The notes beneath the pieces were generated by a model that saw nothing but the letters and a program-made list of their open reading frames with translations, was not told where the DNA came from and did not search any database. A stretch of 64,000 bases of DNA. It comes from Igneacidithiobacillus copahuensis (GTDB lineage: Bacteria > Pseudomonadota > Gammaproteobacteria > Acidithiobacillales > Acidithiobacillaceae). Location: NCBI RefSeq assembly GCF_018854015.1, contig NZ_JAAXYO010000165.1, positions 77,561 to 141,560 on the forward strand, given 5' to 3'. This document shows, piece after piece, positions 52,185 to 60,438 of this stretch. Made by a program: the position numbers and the translations under genes. Position 1 is the first letter of the stretch; each line of letters begins with the position of its first letter.

Positions 52185-52186
52185 GA

Positions 52187-53347
52187 TTACTTGATGACGC
52201 CGGCCGTGGTCAGACCCTGAATGGGATAGACAATCTGCACGATGAGACCCAGAAATTTTTGCAGGTCGGTGACTGGAGCACTCGCCACGTAGATCAGATC
52301 CTTGTTTTGAATGGGAAATTCCTGGGCCACGAAGAGGGTGGCAGGATTGCTGAAGTCAAAGCGGAATACCACTGGTACCTTGCCATCGACCAGCGGTCCT
52401 TTGGCCAAGCCCGGTACGAGTTTGGGAGATTCCAGACGAAACACGAAGACCGCCCGGGCATCGGCCTCGTTGCCGTTGATGCCGCCGGCACGAACCAGGG
52501 CCTGCGCCAGACTGATGCCGGATGCCTCGAAGTCCACTTCCTTGCTTTGCTGGGTCGCCCCCATGATGGTGACATGCAGGGGCTGATAGAGCGCCGTCAC
52601 CACATCCCCCGAGCGCAGGGAGATGTTCTCCTTGGGATTGGCGATGATGTCTTCGAGAGGTAGACGCAGGACCTGACCGCTGCGGGAAAGCTGAATAGTG
52701 ACCTTGCTGACGGGTTGCACCACTCCGCCAGCAGCCGCCAGGGCCTGCAGCACGCTGACCCCACCGGGTTCCATGGGCACCTGTTTGCTGTCTTTCACAT
52801 TGCCCACCACCGAGATGCTCTGCGCACGATTGCGCACCAGACTCACCACCACCTGCGGATCGTGGGCCTTGCCCTGCAGGCCGGCGCGAATTTCTGCAGC
52901 GATCTGCTGTGTAGTTTTGTCGGTGCAGGGAATCTCGCCGGCAAAGGGCATGAAAATCTGCCCGCCGGCGTTGACCATTTGCGGTGGAATAGTGGTCATG
53001 ATGGAGCCCGACGGCGTCGTCGTCGAGGCGACGCTGGGCGAAAACAGCATGGCCGGCGGTGCTTCCCAGATATGCACTTCGAGCACATCACCAGGACCCA
53101 CGGTATAGAGGCTCGGCGCCGGGTTGCGGAACTGATCGAGGATAGCCAGATCCGGCTGGTAGATTTCCTGGTGAAACACCCGGGCCAGCGCGTAGTTCAC
53201 GTCCACCAGACGAATGCCCTGCAGGGCCTTGTTGTGGTCAACATCGTTGACCGCTGCAGCGCGGGGTCCGGCGTAGGGCAGATACGCAGAACAGCCTCCC
53301 AGCAAGGTCGTCAGCAGCAGTGCGGCGGCGTAAGAATGAGGGCGCAA
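52187..53347 (-). CDS. Wza/KpsD-like polysaccharide export lipoprotein
   Basis: 386 residues from a TTG at 53347 (AGGA box about 9 bp upstream, in-frame stop just before). The N-terminus is a lipoprotein signal with lipobox LLGGC. A Poly_export domain (about 85-180: YTVGPGDVLEVHIWE, GQIFMPFAGEI) is followed by SLBB domains (about 185-330: ISVVGNVKDSKQVPMEPGGVSVLQALAAAGGV and VTIMGATQQSKEVDF). These proteins form or plug the outer-membrane export channel for capsule or exopolysaccharide. It starts the PKS gene 2 bp later, showing that a lipid-synthesis and a polysaccharide-export gene are in one operon. Confidence 0.92.
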   Translation of the reverse strand: MRPHSYAAALLLTTLLGGCSAYLPYAGPRAAAVNDVDHNKALQGIRLVDVNYALARVFHQEIYQPDLAILDQFRNPAPSLYTVGPGDVLEVHIWEAPPAMLFSPSVASTTTPSGSIMTTIPPQMVNAGGQIFMPFAGEIPCTDKTTQQIAAEIRAGLQGKAHDPQVVVSLVRNRAQSISVVGNVKDSKQVPMEPGGVSVLQALAAAGGVVQPVSKVTIQLSRSGQVLRLPLEDIIANPKENISLRSGDVVTALYQPLHVTIMGATQQSKEVDFEASGISLAQALVRAGGINGNEADARAVFVFRLESPKLVPGLAKGPLVDGKVPVVFRFDFSNPATLFVAQEFPIQNKDLIYVASAPVTDLQKFLGLIVQIVYPIQGLTTAGVIK

Positions 53348-53385
53348 GTTTTGGGATTCCTATCTAAAAACTCTCGGAGATGCCG

Positions 53386-54636
53386 CTAGAGATATTCAGC
53401 CAATTTATGAGCAATGCTACCGTCCCTGCCAGCGACTGACAAGTCGATGTGCCGAACCGCCAATCGGGTCAGAAGCGCCTCGATGGCTGTGGCGGCCACC
53501 GCCGCGCCATTCTCGGCTGCGAGCTCAGCTGCGACCCTGCGCAGAGCTGGCCAGGATTGATCCATGCTCTTTGCAAGAGCTTGGGCAATGGCTTCGGGAC
53601 GGCGCTGTGGCCATTGCCCAAAGCCGCGCTGCAGGGCGCGGCGGGTATTATCGAACTGATCCCAGACCGAGGGTAGCAAGACCGAGGGCACCCCCAAGCT
53701 CGCTGCCCAGCTCAATGCACCGATGCCGCCGGAGTGAACGACGAACGCGGCCCCGGCGAAGAGCTGCGAATAGGGCAGATAGGGCAGGGCCAGGAAGTCT
53801 CGCTCCGCCTCCACCAGCCCATGATGGCTCGGACGCAGCGCAAATACCGCGCGCCGACCCGCAATCTGGCAGGCGCGTTGGGTCACCGCCACGAACTCAC
53901 GCGGATCGCGGCGATCTGCGCCACCGGGCGCCACCACTACGGGTGGCGCTGCGGCGGCCAGAAATTCTTGCAGGCGCTGCAAAGCCGCCACATTCTCCAG
54001 ACTGGGCGGAAGCTGGGGGCAAAAGCCGGTGAGCAACACTTGCGGAGGCAGGGTGTTGGCCTCCACGAGGCGCGGCGATGCCAGGAGAAGATTCAGCCAG
54101 GGCGAGTGCAGCCCTTCAAAACAGGGATGCCCCGGCATCTCGACCGCCAGGCGCCGGGCCAGGTCGGCCAGGCTGCGGAACTGCCAGGCGGCACGGGACC
54201 GCGCCAGCCGGAAGGCAACTTGCTGCATGGCAGCAGAATCCGGCAGAGCGCGCTGCAATCGAGCCAGCACCGGCCACCAGGGGGGATCGGCGCGGGTAGC
54301 AAAAGCCAATGGCGAGGCCGAGGCATAGACCCAGGGCTTCTTCAGTTTTCTGGCGAGCAGGACGGCGGCGGGTACCAAAGGATTGGCCAGCAGCAGATCG
54401 GCCCGGTCAACAAGATCCCGCAGCACCGTCAGTCCTTCCTCGGAAGGCGGCGCAAAGGGTTCGCTGGCGCCATCGAGGGCCTGGAAGGGTACGCCGGCAT
54501 CGCGCGCCAGGACAGCGTGCTGGCGGTCGCCGGCCAGCAGCATTTCATGCCCGCGATCGCGCAGGGCCAGGAGTACCGCGAGCAGAGGTAGCACATCGCC
54601 AAAGCCGCCTTTGGCCGCAATCAAAATCTTCGCCAT
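53386..54636 (-). CDS. GT1/MGT-type glycosyltransferase
   Basis: 416 residues. The N-terminus MAKILIAAKGGFGDVLPLLAVLLALRDRGHEMLLAG and the C-terminal donor-binding block FVVHSGGIGALSWAASLGVPSVLLPSVWDQFDN match GT-B glycosyltransferases of the GT1 family, which includes lipid, sterol and macrolide glucosyltransferases. A hydrophobic acceptor such as the polyketide-derived lipid is therefore more likely than a growing polysaccharide. It is the first gene of the minus-strand operon that continues with the export lipoprotein, PKS and oxoamine synthase, and is divergent from the acyltransferase gene. Confidence 0.87.
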   Translation of the reverse strand: MAKILIAAKGGFGDVLPLLAVLLALRDRGHEMLLAGDRQHAVLARDAGVPFQALDGASEPFAPPSEEGLTVLRDLVDRADLLLANPLVPAAVLLARKLKKPWVYASASPLAFATRADPPWWPVLARLQRALPDSAAMQQVAFRLARSRAAWQFRSLADLARRLAVEMPGHPCFEGLHSPWLNLLLASPRLVEANTLPPQVLLTGFCPQLPPSLENVAALQRLQEFLAAAAPPVVVAPGGADRRDPREFVAVTQRACQIAGRRAVFALRPSHHGLVEAERDFLALPYLPYSQLFAGAAFVVHSGGIGALSWAASLGVPSVLLPSVWDQFDNTRRALQRGFGQWPQRRPEAIAQALAKSMDQSWPALRRVAAELAAENGAAVAATAIEALLTRLAVRHIDLSVAGRDGSIAHKLAEYL

Positions 54637-54669
54637 GATGGGGTGCTATCCCGCGGCAAGGAGACGACG

Positions 54670-54697
54670 CTGTCAAGACCTGACCGGAACCTATAAT
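54670..54697 (+). promoter_or_regulatory. Putative sigma-70 promoter of the acyltransferase-capsule operon
   Basis: TATAAT (54692-54697) is a perfect -10 box with CTGTCA (54670-54675, four of six matches) 16 bp upstream. It lies in the 124-bp divergent region between the glycosyltransferase and acyltransferase genes and points toward the plus-strand operon. Confidence 0.5.
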
Positions 54698-54760
54698 GGT
54701 GCTAGACTACTGCCCGCCCAGTCAGATGATAGATTTTGCTTATGATAAGGGGAACAAATC

Positions 54761-55903
54761 CTGCAAAGCACGTTCTACTCCACCATCGTCGAAGTACCAG
54801 AATCCATCTGGCGGCAGCTTGGCAGCGGTCATTCCACAGCCTTGGACCCGCGCTTCTGGCGGGTGCTGGAGGCATCACAACTGGCGGGCTTTTCCTATCG
54901 TTATCTGGTGCTGCAGGACGAACAGGGTGAGCCCCTGGCCTTTCTCGGGCTCTACTCGGTGCTTACGGACATTGCCATCTTTGCCCCGCCCTTCCTCAAG
55001 CGCGTTCTCGCCCCGATTCGCCGCCGCTGGCCGGGCTTTTTGAAATGGACGATGCTGGAGTGTGGCACGCCCATCACCATCGTCAGTCCCCCCATCGCGC
55101 AGGTAGCGGGGTTGCCGCGGCAGCAGCTGGTCGATCGTCTGGCCAGCGAGATGCGCCGCCTCGCCCGTGCGGAAGGACATTTATTGCTTGTGGTGCGGGA
55201 TTTTGAGCCCGCGGCCGAGGAGGAGTATCGAGAGGACTTTGCGCGCCATGGTTTCCACTGGATCGAGGGGCTGCCCAATACCTATCTGGATCTCCCCTGG
55301 CGCAGTCCGGCGGAGTACCATCAGGCCATGCGCAGCTACTACCGCAGCAAGTTGAAAAAACACCGGCGCGCCAATGAGGCGCTGGGAGTACGCCACGAAC
55401 TGCGAAGGGATTTTGCCGATCTGGCCGAAGTTCTCAGCGCGCAATGGCAGATCGTTCATGATGCCGCCAAGGAATTTCAACGCGAGATCCTCACCCCTCA
55501 ATTCTACCGGAGTTTTTCGGAAGGAATGGGCGACGATTCTCTGGTCCTGCTCTTTTATTGTGGTGACGAGTTGGTGGCGCATGCCCTGCTGCTGCGCGAC
55601 GGAACCTTGATGCGCTGGCTGTATGTGGGGCGGAACGCCGCACAAAACGATGGTCTCTACCTGCATGTGGCCGCCACCGTGGTCGATACCGCCATCGAGC
55701 TGGGCGCCGAGCGACTGGAACTGGGGTTGACCACCTACGACGTCAAACTCGACCTCGGCGCCACCGCAGTTCCCATCGCCATGGCCCTGCGCGCGCGCTG
55801 GGCCTGGATGAATCCCTTCGTGGGCTGGGGCTATCGCGCCCTCAACCAGGTGCCACGGCCCGCTGCCCGACAGGTTTTCAAAGAGGGGGAGAGCAAGCAG
55901 TGA
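54761..55903 (+). CDS. GNAT/FemAB-like N-acyltransferase, bacterial ceramide synthase-like
   Basis: 380 residues if it starts at CTG 54761, eight bases after AGGGG. No ATG or GTG is available in the open frame (upstream stop at 54746-54748) before clearly conserved-looking sequence (FYSTIVEVPESIWRQLGSGH); the first conventional alternative is TTG 54842. The C-terminal half (YRSKLKKHRRANEAL, LVLLFYCGDELVAHALLLRDGTLMRWLYVGRN, TTYDVKLDLGA) is an Acetyltransf_6/GNAT-type domain as in FemAB and the bacterial ceramide synthase bCerS. Overlap with the next gene by GTGA and an oxoamine synthase in the divergent operon support an N-acylation role on the aminoketone or amino alcohol. Confidence 0.72.
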   Translation: MQSTFYSTIVEVPESIWRQLGSGHSTALDPRFWRVLEASQLAGFSYRYLVLQDEQGEPLAFLGLYSVLTDIAIFAPPFLKRVLAPIRRRWPGFLKWTMLECGTPITIVSPPIAQVAGLPRQQLVDRLASEMRRLARAEGHLLLVVRDFEPAAEEEYREDFARHGFHWIEGLPNTYLDLPWRSPAEYHQAMRSYYRSKLKKHRRANEALGVRHELRRDFADLAEVLSAQWQIVHDAAKEFQREILTPQFYRSFSEGMGDDSLVLLFYCGDELVAHALLLRDGTLMRWLYVGRNAAQNDGLYLHVAATVVDTAIELGAERLELGLTTYDVKLDLGATAVPIAMALRARWAWMNPFVGWGYRALNQVPRPAARQVFKEGESKQ

Positions 55904-56889
55904 AGCCCGTTCTGGTTACCGGCGCCACGGGCTTCATCGGCGGACATCTGGCCCAACGCCTGCTAGGGGAGGGCATCCCCGTACGTCTGCTGGTCCGTGA
56001 TCCGCAGCGTCTTTCGGCAGCTCTCCAGCAGGGAGCGCAGATCTACGTGGGCGACCTGACCCAGCCAGACAGCCTGCCCGCTGCCGTGCGCGGGGTCGGA
56101 CGGGTCTTTCACTGTGCCGCCAATGTCCGCACCTGGGATCAGCGGGAATCCTACTGGCAGGTCAACGTGCACGGTCTTGGCCATCTGCTCGATGCCCTGG
56201 CGCAAGCCCCGGAACTGCCCGAGCGTTTCGTGCACTTCTCCAGTGTCGACGTCTACGGCTTCCCGAAGGAACCCGCACACGAAAACGCCCGCCTGCAGCC
56301 CACGGGTTTTGGCTATGGCGACAGCAAACAGGCAGCCGAGGAACTGCTGTGCCGCCGGGCCACAGAAATGCACCTGCCCTGGACCATACTGCGTCCAACA
56401 AATGTCATGGGGCCCGGCAGTCCATTTATCGAGCGCATCGGCAGCGAAATTCGCAGCGGCCTGATGCTCAAGGTCGATGGTGGAGAAGCGCACTGCGGCT
56501 ATCTGGATGTGCAGAACCTGGTCGATGTCGCCCTCTGGGCTGCCCACAACCCCAGCGCAGAAAGCGAGATCTACAACGTGCGGGACCCGGTCTCGATATC
56601 CTGGGCGCAGTTTTTACGAGACCTGCGTCAGGGCCTGCGGGGACGCGGCGTAATCCTGAATCTGCCCTACGCGCTGGCCATGGGCGCCGCCCAGGTCATC
56701 GCCGCCCCGTATGGCTGGCTGCGCCTGCGCGCCGAGCCCTTACTCCATCCCCTGCTGGTGCAGATCTTTGGCCGGACCTGTGGCCATTCTCTCGAAAAAC
56801 TGCAGGCTGCCGGCGCCCCTCTGGGGCGCATCCCTTATGCCCAGAGCCTGCAAATGGCGCTGGGGCTGGAGACGCCCCCCGCCAGATGA
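55900..56889 (+). CDS. Extended SDR, NAD-dependent epimerase/dehydratase (CerR-like)
   Basis: 329 residues from GTG 55900. Rossmann motif LVTGATGFIGGHLAQRLL at the N-terminus; catalytic serine in VHFSSVDVYGF and YxxxK as YGDSK. The family covers nucleotide-sugar epimerases, 3-beta-hydroxysteroid dehydrogenases and the bacterial ceramide reductase CerR. Here it follows the bCerS-like gene by a 4-bp overlap, suggesting reduction of a 3-keto lipid rather than sugar epimerisation, but a sugar role cannot be excluded because capsule genes follow (next gene overlaps by ATGA). Confidence 0.82.
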   Translation: MKPVLVTGATGFIGGHLAQRLLGEGIPVRLLVRDPQRLSAALQQGAQIYVGDLTQPDSLPAAVRGVGRVFHCAANVRTWDQRESYWQVNVHGLGHLLDALAQAPELPERFVHFSSVDVYGFPKEPAHENARLQPTGFGYGDSKQAAEELLCRRATEMHLPWTILRPTNVMGPGSPFIERIGSEIRSGLMLKVDGGEAHCGYLDVQNLVDVALWAAHNPSAESEIYNVRDPVSISWAQFLRDLRQGLRGRGVILNLPYALAMGAAQVIAAPYGWLRLRAEPLLHPLLVQIFGRTCGHSLEKLQAAGAPLGRIPYAQSLQMALGLETPPAR

Positions 56890-58145
56890 CGCCGCATATC
56901 GTCTTTTTACAGGGCATGCCCTCACCCTTTTTTCAGCGCGTGGGTCACTGCCTGGTCGAGCGGGGCTGGCGGGTGACGCGTATCAATCTCTGTCCCGGCG
57001 ACTGGCTCTTCTGGCATGACCAGTACAGTGTCGCCTATCGCGGCAGCTACACTGCCTGGCCAGACTACATCCGTGCGTTCTTCCAGCGCGAGCAGGTCAG
57101 CGACCTGATGCTCCTTGGCGAGCAGCGCTATTATCATCGCGAGGCAGTGGCCGTTGCCCAGGAACTCGGTATTCGTGTCACCGTTACCGACTTTGGCTAC
57201 CTGCGCCCGGACTGGATCACCCTGGAGCGGGATGGCATGAGCGGTGCCTCCCATTTCCCCAAGGATCCGCAGGAGATCCACGCCCTGGCACAGCAGGCAG
57301 TGGTTCTCGACTGGGGCGCTCGCTTTACCGACAACGCCCTGCAGATGGCCGTGGGCGACCTCAGCTACAATTTCAGCAACCTGCTAGCCTGGGCACTGGG
57401 TTTTCCCCGCTATCGACGCAGCGACCGTCGCCCGCCCACCATTCCCTACACCATCGCCAGTGGCTGGCGCCTGCTCGGAAACCGGCTGCGGCAGCGGCGC
57501 ATTACCCAGCAGGTCGAGGAGATCACCGGCGGCTCCCAGCCCTATTACCTGTTTCCGATCCAGCTCAATTTCGATTTTCAGATCATTGCCTACTCGCCCT
57601 TTCCGCAGATGGAGGACGCCCTGGAGCGAGTTTTTGTCTCCTTCGCCCGCCATGCCCCGCCGGAGTCGCTGCTGGTGGTCAAGGAACACCCCTGGGATCC
57701 GGCCCTGCCCAACTGGGAGCGCTACGTGCGCCGCCGCGCCCGGGAACTCGGCCTTGCCGAGCGTATCCGCTATCTGCGCGGTGGCCAGCTCAACCAGCTC
57801 ATTCAGAAGGCCCGCGGAGTGGTCCTGGTCAACAGCAGCACCGCATTGCGGGTGTTGCAGTTGCATCGGCCGCTGCAGGTACTGGGCAGTGCCGTCTTCG
57901 ACATCCCCGGTCTCAGTCATCAGGATGGATTGGACCGTTTCTGGACCGAAGGCCGGGAGCCCGATCCGCAGCTACGGGAAGATTTTTTTACCGCCCTGGC
58001 TGCTACGGTGCAGGTGCGTGGAGTATTCTTCCAAGAGCCGGGCCTCAGCGAGGCGGTCATCGAAACCTGTCAGCGCCTGGCAACTCACAGCGTTGGCCAG
58101 CTCAGTGTGCGGGAGGAGGATCAGGAAGATGCCCAAGATGCGTGA
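56886..58145 (+). CDS. KpsS-like capsule polysaccharide biosynthesis protein
   Basis: 419 residues from ATG 56886 in the SDR stop. The pfam Capsule_synth type fold is suggested by IVFLQGMPSPFFQRVGHCLVERGWRVTRINLCPGDWLFW, LLGEQRYYHREAVAVAQELGI, VVKEHPWDP and VNSSTALRVLQLHRPLQVLG. KpsS adds the first Kdo onto a lysophosphatidylglycerol acceptor to start the poly-Kdo linker of ABC-dependent capsules. Acceptor here may differ, given the adjoining lipid-synthesis genes. Confidence 0.85.
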   Translation: MTPHIVFLQGMPSPFFQRVGHCLVERGWRVTRINLCPGDWLFWHDQYSVAYRGSYTAWPDYIRAFFQREQVSDLMLLGEQRYYHREAVAVAQELGIRVTVTDFGYLRPDWITLERDGMSGASHFPKDPQEIHALAQQAVVLDWGARFTDNALQMAVGDLSYNFSNLLAWALGFPRYRRSDRRPPTIPYTIASGWRLLGNRLRQRRITQQVEEITGGSQPYYLFPIQLNFDFQIIAYSPFPQMEDALERVFVSFARHAPPESLLVVKEHPWDPALPNWERYVRRRARELGLAERIRYLRGGQLNQLIQKARGVVLVNSSTALRVLQLHRPLQVLGSAVFDIPGLSHQDGLDRFWTEGREPDPQLREDFFTALAATVQVRGVFFQEPGLSEAVIETCQRLATHSVGQLSVREEDQEDAQDA

Positions 58146-59292
58146 CCGGGATCTGCTTATCGACCTGACCCGCCTTTGCAGCCGCCACTTGGAGGGGCTG
58201 CAGCCCACGGGCGTGGATCGGGTGACGCTGGCCTATCTGCGTCACTACCGCGCGCGCGCCCGGGCCCTGGTGCGTCATGGAGGGCGCTTGCTGCGTCTTT
58301 CCCATCGGGCCTCCGACCGGCTCTTTGCCGCCCTGCTGGGCGAGTCCGCCAATCCCCGCCGCGACATCCAGTTGAGTGTGGCGGCTACCCATCTGGCCAA
58401 CCTGCGGCCCAAGACCGGCAGTGTGCTCTTTCACCTCAGTCACAGCGGCCTGGAAGACCCCATCTATGCCCGCTGGTTGGGCGCACTGGACCTGCACCCG
58501 GTCTATTTCGTTCACGACCTCATCCCCATGACCCATCCCGAATACGCCCGCCCCGGTGAAGACCAGCGCCACCGCCAGCGCCTGAGTACCATGGCGAGCA
58601 CCGGGCGTGGCCTGATTTTCAACTCTACTGCCACCTGGCAAAGTTGTCAGGAACATCGTCGTCAGCAGGGAGTTGCTCCCAGGGTAGAGGAGCTCATCGC
58701 CCCCCTAGGGGCCGAACCCTTGCCCCGGCCCTGTCGGGAGCGGCCCTTCGCCGATCCCTATTTTCTGGTACTCGGCACCATCGAACCGCGCAAGAATCAT
58801 CTGCTCCTGTTGCAGCTTTGGCGGCATTGGCTGAGTCTGGGCGAGGTCGTTCCCAAGCTGGTACTCCTGGGGCGGCGGGGTTGGGAGTGCGAGCAGGTCA
58901 TCGACCTGCTGGAACGCTGCCCAGCACTGGCCGGGCAGGTAGTGGAGCTGCACGGCTGCGCCGATCAGGAACTCAGCAACTGGCTGGCGCACGCCCGCGC
59001 CTTGCTCTTTCCGTCCTTTGCCGAAGGGTTCGGCTTGCCGGTGGTGGAGGCGCTGAGTGTGGGCACGCCGGTCATCGCCACTGACCTGCCGGCATTCCGG
59101 GAAGCCGCTGGCAGTATCCCCGAATATCTCGATCCCCTGGATGGACCGGCCTGGCTCAGCGCCTTGCGCGACTATCGGGACGGCGGACCCCGCTACCACG
59201 CCCAGCGTGCCCGCCTGCGCCAGTTTCGCGCCTGGCGTTGGGAGGACCACTTTGCCCTGGTCGATCCCTTCCTGGCAAGACTGCGTGACTGA
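58129..59292 (+). CDS. GT4-family glycosyltransferase
   Basis: 387 residues from ATG 58129 (a second ATG at 58138 is equally possible), overlapping the KpsS-like gene. The GT-B donor-binding motif FPSFAEGFGLPVVEALSVGTPVIATDLPAFREAAG is typical of GT4, as is LVLGTIEPRKNHLLLLQLW. It probably builds the capsule repeat unit, perhaps from GDP-mannose given manC downstream. Confidence 0.88.
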   Translation: MPKMRDRDLLIDLTRLCSRHLEGLQPTGVDRVTLAYLRHYRARARALVRHGGRLLRLSHRASDRLFAALLGESANPRRDIQLSVAATHLANLRPKTGSVLFHLSHSGLEDPIYARWLGALDLHPVYFVHDLIPMTHPEYARPGEDQRHRQRLSTMASTGRGLIFNSTATWQSCQEHRRQQGVAPRVEELIAPLGAEPLPRPCRERPFADPYFLVLGTIEPRKNHLLLLQLWRHWLSLGEVVPKLVLLGRRGWECEQVIDLLERCPALAGQVVELHGCADQELSNWLAHARALLFPSFAEGFGLPVVEALSVGTPVIATDLPAFREAAGSIPEYLDPLDGPAWLSALRDYRDGGPRYHAQRARLRQFRAWRWEDHFALVDPFLARLRD

Positions 59293-60349
59293 GCAAAAAT
59301 TGTCGCCAGCGTCCATCCCCGAACGCATACAGGCGTTACCCGATGATCTCCTGGTCTGGCGCTTCCCGCGCTGGAAATGGCGCTTTCTGCGGCGCTGCTT
59401 TCCCGGTAAACGCCTGCACTTCGTCGAGCAGGAAAAATCCCTTCCCGGTCCAGCGGCGTTGCTCCTCTGGGGCAGCTGTCCCGTCCCCGATCTGCAGGTT
59501 CCCCTCCCGGTATTGCGCATGGAAGATGGTTTTTTGCGCTCGGTGGGTTTGGGAGCAGAGCTTACCCGCCCACTGTCCTGGGTTCTGGATAGTCGCGGTA
59601 TGTACTACGACGCACGCAGTCCTTCGGATCTGGAGTGGCTGCTGGCGGATGGCGAATTCTCGCCGGAGGACTGTGCCCGGGCGCAGCGACTGCGCGAAGA
59701 GATTCTTCGCCACGGCATCAGCAAATACAACGTCGGGGCCAAAACTTGGCAGCGTCCCTCCCCGGCGCAGCGGGTGATTCTGGTGCCTGGTCAGGTAGAG
59801 AGTGACGCCGCCCTGGCCCATGGCAGCCCCTGCCTGCGTAGCAATCTGGGGCTGCTGCGCCAGGTACGCGCCGCCAATCCGCAAGCGCTGCTGATCTACA
59901 AAGCGCATCCCGACGTGGTCGCCCGGCTGCGGGCGCTGGGTCAGGGCGAGGCGCAGGCGCGTGAATATTGTGACGTCTGGCTCGAAGATGTGCCCATGGA
60001 AAGGCTCCTGGAGCAGGTGGACGAGGTGCACACCCTCACCTCGCTGACCGGTTTCGAGGCGCTACTGCGCGGCAAGCCCGTGCATTGCTATGGACAACCG
60101 TTCTACTCCGGCTGGGGGCTCACCGTCGATCACTGCCCCCTGGCGCGGCGCACGCGCCGCCGTAGTCTCGACGAACTGGTCGCCGCCGCGCTGATTCACT
60201 ACCCTCTGTATTTTGGCCCCCGGGGCCTCATCACCGCAGAAGATGCAGTTGCCCTGCTGGCGCACTGGAAAGAGCGCAGTCAGGGGCGCAAGCCTTGGTG
60301 GCAGGAGCCATACCGCGCCATCCTGCGCTGCGTCATTGGCGTGCGCTAG
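59285..60349 (+). CDS. KpsC-like capsule Kdo-transferase, single module
   Basis: 354 residues from GTG 59285, overlapping the previous stop by 8 bp. The sequence has KpsC-type motifs: VLRMEDGFLRSVGLGAEL, LSWVLDSRGMYYDA, VILVPGQVESDAALAHGS, YKAHPDVVARLR and VHTLTSLTGFEALLRGKPVHCYGQPFYSGWGLT. E. coli KpsC is about twice as long with two transferase modules, so this is a one-module version. The pairing with KpsS supports poly-Kdo linker synthesis. Confidence 0.85.
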   Translation: MTEQKLSPASIPERIQALPDDLLVWRFPRWKWRFLRRCFPGKRLHFVEQEKSLPGPAALLLWGSCPVPDLQVPLPVLRMEDGFLRSVGLGAELTRPLSWVLDSRGMYYDARSPSDLEWLLADGEFSPEDCARAQRLREEILRHGISKYNVGAKTWQRPSPAQRVILVPGQVESDAALAHGSPCLRSNLGLLRQVRAANPQALLIYKAHPDVVARLRALGQGEAQAREYCDVWLEDVPMERLLEQVDEVHTLTSLTGFEALLRGKPVHCYGQPFYSGWGLTVDHCPLARRTRRRSLDELVAAALIHYPLYFGPRGLITAEDAVALLAHWKERSQGRKPWWQEPYRAILRCVIGVR

Positions 60350-60438
60350 CCAGAGAGCGACGCTGTTTCCATTGACCGGGTTTATGGCGGATGGTACTTT
60401 GCAAGCATTCATAATGCCGAGGCCTTCCGGAGCTGATC

